Below are positions 39,870 to 42,630 of a stretch of DNA of 42,630 bases, in pieces (position 1 is the first letter of the stretch; each line of letters begins with the position of its first letter). Origin of the DNA: Pirellulales bacterium (GTDB lineage Bacteria; Planctomycetota; Planctomycetia; Pirellulales; JAIMBC01); the NCBI GenBank assembly GCA_023511675.1, contig JAIMBC010000012.1, forward strand, positions 1-42,630, written 5' to 3'. Made by a program: the position numbers and the translations under genes. The notes under the pieces were generated by a model. The model worked only from the letters and a program-made list of their open reading frames with translations, made no database searches and was not told where the DNA came from.

Positions 39870-40805
39870 CTAGAAAAGAGCGATCAACCAACCCACGCCA
39901 GCGAGTGCGAGAAAGTCCAACATCAGGGCGCCGGCGTACATCCATTTGGCGCGCCGGCCAAGGGGTTGGTTCCAGAACCCCAGCACGAACAATACGCCCA
40001 GGGAGTACAGATGCGCGACGCCCGGGCAGACAAAGAGGCCGATCACGGCCGCCCACCAGGCCCGGCGGATGGCCTGTTCAGCGGCGCGTGCCGTGAGATC
40101 CGGCTGGTTTTTTTGCGGGGGGACGGCACTTCCTGCCGATGGGACAGGCTCGACGCGCAGCGACGTAGGGTGAGGCGGCAGGGTGTCCGCCGGCAAGGGG
40201 GGGGCAGGCAGCGGCGCTCTAGCACGAGGCGGCGGCGAGGCAGGCACGAAGTCTACTTCCCAGTCCAGGGCGTCGAGCAGTGCTCCGGGCGGAGGGGGGG
40301 GAGAGCCAATCGATTGCACGGCCCCGCAGGCCCAACAGACGCCGGCCTGGGGATCGACCGGCCGCCCGCAGGAGCTGCAATTTGCCGGCGGCGGCACAAA
40401 CTGAGGCGCGGCGAGTTCCAGTCGCGACGCCGCGGCCGGCACGGTCGGTGCGGCCGGCACATCCGGCAGCGGGAACAGCACGCGCATGGCCCGCACAAAG
40501 TCTGTCTCGGCAACCTCAACCCGTACCCGGGGTGCCGACGCCGGGGACGGAGCGGCGTCGGTGCCGGTTGTGGGGGGGGCATCATCACCGGCTCGCACCC
40601 CAGCGCCATCGTCAGCCGACGAAGGAGCGTTGGCGTCGGCAGGTGGGGCAGGCGGGGCGGTGGCGGCGTCGGGCGTGCCCGCAGCCGCCGGCGCGCCATC
40701 ATCGGCAATCGTAGCGCAGACGCCCTGCTCGGCCAGGCGCTCCAGGACCAACTGCGCTTCGGCAACAGTACGAAAGACGCCGACGGTGAGCCGTTGTTCT
40801 GACAT
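39870..40805 (-). CDS. Zinc-ribbon membrane protein with N-terminal DUF2007-like domain
   Basis: 311 aa, ATG 40805. The N-terminal LTVGVFRTVAEAQLVLERLAEQG, resumed at ~93-115 (VRVEVAETDFVRAMRVLF), resembles the DUF2007 'signal-transducing' fold, split by a ~55-residue Pro/Ala/Asp insert. A zinc ribbon follows (C143-x2-C146-x10-C157-x2-C160), then a Pro-rich linker and two or three TM segments from ~249 to 310. Probably an inner-membrane protein with a cytoplasmic Zn domain. It starts 21 nt after the ABC ATPase stop, so it is likely in that operon. Three 8-G runs in the plus strand (40197, 40294, 40572) fall in Pro codons of this gene. Function unknown. Confidence 0.82.
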   Translation of the reverse strand: MSEQRLTVGVFRTVAEAQLVLERLAEQGVCATIADDGAPAAAGTPDAATAPPAPPADANAPSSADDGAGVRAGDDAPPTTGTDAAPSPASAPRVRVEVAETDFVRAMRVLFPLPDVPAAPTVPAAASRLELAAPQFVPPPANCSSCGRPVDPQAGVCWACGAVQSIGSPPPPPGALLDALDWEVDFVPASPPPRARAPLPAPPLPADTLPPHPTSLRVEPVPSAGSAVPPQKNQPDLTARAAEQAIRRAWWAAVIGLFVCPGVAHLYSLGVLFVLGFWNQPLGRRAKWMYAGALMLDFLALAGVGWLIALF

Positions 40806-40826
40806 GGTGGGCCGCGTGCGGGGACT

Positions 40827-41753
40827 TCAGGCTGTCATGCCCTTGGTGAGTTCCATGAAGGCGGTTTCCAGGTTGATCTCCTCTTCCTTGAACATGCGCA
40901 GCTTGTGGCCGGACTCGATGAGCAGAGTGGGCAGATCGGTATAGTCCTCAACGCCCGGCTTGAGCTTTACGGTCAGCGTGCCGTTGGACATGGCGACCGA
41001 CTCGACGGTGTGGTGCTGGGTGAGCAGGTCGGCAGCCTTGTCCGCAGAGCCGGCTACTCCCACCTTAAGCACCGTCTGGCGGCGCACCCGGCGCATCACC
41101 TCGGCCACCTCGGCGTTGATCTGCAGCTCGCCGCGTTCGATGATCCCCACTTTATTGCAGACATCGGCCAGTTCCGGCAGGATGTGGCTGGAAACCATGA
41201 TCGTCTTGCCCATGCTGCGCAGCTCCTTGAGCAGGCCGCGGATCTCGATGCGGGCTCGCGGATCGAGGCCGCTGGCGGGCTCGTCCAGCAGCAGGACCTG
41301 CGGGTCATGCAGCAACACGCGCGCCAGGCCAAGCCGTTGGGTCATGCCGCGCGAGAGGCTGGTGACGAAGGCATCTCGCTTGTAGCCGAGGTCGACGAGG
41401 TCGAGCACATCGTTACAGACTTTTTTGCGTGCGGGGCCGGAGATGCGGTAGGCGGCGGCGAAGAATTCGAGATACTCGATCACCTTCATGTCGTCATACA
41501 CGCCGAAGAAGTCGGGCATGTAGCCGATCACGCGGCGGATTTCTTTGGGTTTGGTGTAGATGGAGTAGCCGCAGACATAAGCCTCGCCATACGTGGGGTT
41601 GAGCAGCGTGGCGAGCATGCGCATGGTGGTGGTTTTGCCGGAGCCATTGGGGCCGATGAAGCCGAAGACGTCGCCGGCTTCGAGCTTGATGTCGAGGCTT
41701 TTCACGGCGTGTACGTCGCCGTAGATCTTGGTCAAGTCGCGGGTTTCGATCAC
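40827..41753 (-). CDS. ABC transporter ATP-binding protein (ABC-2 / Gld-type)
   Basis: 308 aa from GTG 41753. Walker A GPNGSGKT (34-41), signature LSRGMTQ (133-139, in place of LSGGQ), Walker B VLLLDEP with E158, D-loop SGLD and H-loop H190 are all present, so ATP hydrolysis is expected. The Q-loop reads GYMPDFFGVYDDM: Asp81 stands where most family members have Gln. The C-terminal ~90 residues form the regulatory domain seen in exporters of the NatA/GldA type. A matching permease is not in the window and may lie beyond the right edge. Its start overlaps the stop of the upstream gene by 4 nt (GTGA), so the two are translationally coupled. Substrate unknown. Confidence 0.92.
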   Translation of the reverse strand: MIETRDLTKIYGDVHAVKSLDIKLEAGDVFGFIGPNGSGKTTTMRMLATLLNPTYGEAYVCGYSIYTKPKEIRRVIGYMPDFFGVYDDMKVIEYLEFFAAAYRISGPARKKVCNDVLDLVDLGYKRDAFVTSLSRGMTQRLGLARVLLHDPQVLLLDEPASGLDPRARIEIRGLLKELRSMGKTIMVSSHILPELADVCNKVGIIERGELQINAEVAEVMRRVRRQTVLKVGVAGSADKAADLLTQHHTVESVAMSNGTLTVKLKPGVEDYTDLPTLLIESGHKLRMFKEEEINLETAFMELTKGMTA

Positions 41754-42630
41754 GGGCCAGATTCCTGAGGGGCGGGTTGGATGGGCAGGATGAAGCGCCA
41801 GACGGTCCAGGTACGGCGGAGCGCGTTGCCACCGCTGCTATCGACCTGGGCCGCCGGTTCCGCCACCTTGGCCAGCAGGATGGCACGGCCTGCGGCAAGG
41901 TGGCGGCTGAGATCGGTGAAGGCCCACTGGTGGTGGTCGAGCCGCACGAAGCTGCGCCCGCCGGCGGCCTGATAGAACAGCATGGCCTGGAGGATGTAAG
42001 GTACGTCGGCGCTTTCGGTGTTGTACGGGTCCCCCTGGCGCACGTAGCGGTCGAACTGACCCTCTTGGCGGACGAGGCGCCAGTTGCGCAACACGCCTTC
42101 CAGGTCGCGCTGGTCTTCGGGGCGGACGGCCACCCTGTCTCCCGGCTTCAAGTCTCCCAGCAGCCAGGCCCAGGTGCCCCCCGCCAGCAGACATTCTCGC
42201 AAGGTCACCCCAGGGAGCGTATTGCGCAGGCGGCCTGCCAACGAACCATCGGCCTGTTCCTGCAACTCGACTTCCAGGGGGGGGGAAGCCGTGCTGCCCC
42301 ACCACCGCGCCATCACAGCTCGCGAAGACCAGACGGGGATGGGCAGTTGCTCCAGCACGCCTGCTTCGGGCACACAGACGTAGGGTTCGGCAAAGGCTTG
42401 AGCCGCGGGGGCTTGCCGCAAGGGTCGGCCGCCGGACACAGGCGCTGCCCAGCCGAGCAGCACGCCGCTCCGGCTAGACGAAGCTGATGGCGCTACGAAC
42501 AGGGTGGAGCGAGGCTGTTGTCCCGCTCCGGCGCCGTTCGGCTGGGTACCTTGGCTCGTGCCGGACAGCGTGGGCTGCAGCCTCAGTTGGTAGGGATGCG
42601 CTTGAGGGCTATACACATTGAGCCAGGTGG
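41750..42630 (-). CDS. C-terminal part of a protein of unknown function, start beyond right edge
   Basis: The frame is open to the right edge (at least 293 codons) with no convincing internal start; GTG 42616 has no SD. The visible part has a disordered Ser/Gly/Gln-rich segment, then a beta-rich domain (VELQEQADGSLAGRLRNTLPGVTLRECLLAGGTWAW) with LKPGDRVAVRPED, and near the end DHHQWAFTDLSRHLAAGRAILLAKVAEPA followed by TWTVWRFILPIQ. No enzymatic motif. In planctomycetes such large extracytoplasmic proteins are encoded beside Gld-type ABC genes (recalled). The 4-nt overlap with the ABC gene supports one operon. A G9 run (42277-42285) is in frame as Pro codons. Confidence 0.72.
   Translation of the reverse strand, partial: TWLNVYSPQAHPYQLRLQPTLSGTSQGTQPNGAGAGQQPRSTLFVAPSASSSRSGVLLGWAAPVSGGRPLRQAPAAQAFAEPYVCVPEAGVLEQLPIPVWSSRAVMARWWGSTASPPLEVELQEQADGSLAGRLRNTLPGVTLRECLLAGGTWAWLLGDLKPGDRVAVRPEDQRDLEGVLRNWRLVRQEGQFDRYVRQGDPYNTESADVPYILQAMLFYQAAGGRSFVRLDHHQWAFTDLSRHLAAGRAILLAKVAEPAAQVDSSGGNALRRTWTVWRFILPIQPAPQESGP

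Noticed and set aside
39519-40802. 427-aa plus-strand frame
   Set aside because: Antisense of the zinc-ribbon gene; Arg/Gly-rich and without domain character.
1-42630. CRISPR array, tRNA, rRNA, insertion sequence or prophage
   Set aside because: No regularly spaced direct repeats, T-loop consensus, rRNA motifs, transposase or phage gene was recognised by eye.

Overview
This window is almost certainly from a planctomycete (Planctomycetota, probably a Pirellulales-type lineage; genus not determinable). The sequence is GC-rich. It encodes several planctomycete hallmarks: a 'PVC-type' membrane-bound dehydrogenase fused behind a polysaccharide deacetylase (left edge), an extracellular protein with the planctomycete N-terminal LE-x-R-xML motif, two ECF sigma factor / Ser-Thr kinase pairs, many PQQ-type and FG-GAP beta-propeller proteins, a VWA plus caspase-like membrane giant, and a divergent cyclophilin lipoprotein. 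No rRNA, tRNA, CRISPR array, transposase or phage gene was recognised.

Layout. 1-7432: an edge-truncated deacetylase/FG-GAP/dehydrogenase (-), divergent from a DUF4114-Ig-cyclophilin extracellular protein (+), then a CtBP-like 2-hydroxyacid dehydrogenase and a Tat-type lipoprotein beta-propeller. 7621-12717: a 1698-aa single-pass membrane protein with a degenerate caspase-like domain and an intact VWA MIDAS. 13042-17851: a DJ-1/PfpI protein divergent from a shortened MgtE-like transporter, followed by a P2-type cation ATPase. 18444-19115: two small leftward genes (MTH1187/DUF77-type protein and an 83-aa unknown). 19923-25049: an ECF sigma factor and a 1514-aa kinase-PEGA-FG-GAP fusion, three bases apart. 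25699-32390: secreted unknown, cyclophilin lipoprotein, heptad-repeat coiled-coil protein, two unknowns and a deoxyhypusine-synthase-like protein. 32810-38072 (all -): second propeller, Spy/LTXXQ-like secreted protein, and a second sigma/kinase pair with overlapping genes. 38847-39322: a frameshifted PqiA-like gene of lower GC. 39870-42630 (all -): an ABC ATPase between a truncated upstream gene and a zinc-ribbon membrane protein.

How the genes may work together. Two membrane kinases, each coupled to an ECF sigma factor, suggest two envelope-sensing circuits. One displays an 11-motif propeller outside the membrane, the other a polytopic membrane domain. The lipoprotein propeller and the VWA/pseudo-caspase giant are adjacent and co-directional and could be one envelope assembly (inference). 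MgtE-like and P-type ATPase genes form a small cation-transport block. Several promoter-like hexamer pairs have short dyads laid over them (6044-6076, 19698-19741, 27597-27625). Short dyads alone are common by chance in GC-rich DNA, so only those with a fitting position are stressed.

Limits: all calls come from reading the sequence. Family names rest on motif recognition, not database search. Starts were moved from the longest open frame where a Shine-Dalgarno (SD) sequence, signal peptide or domain boundary argued for it.
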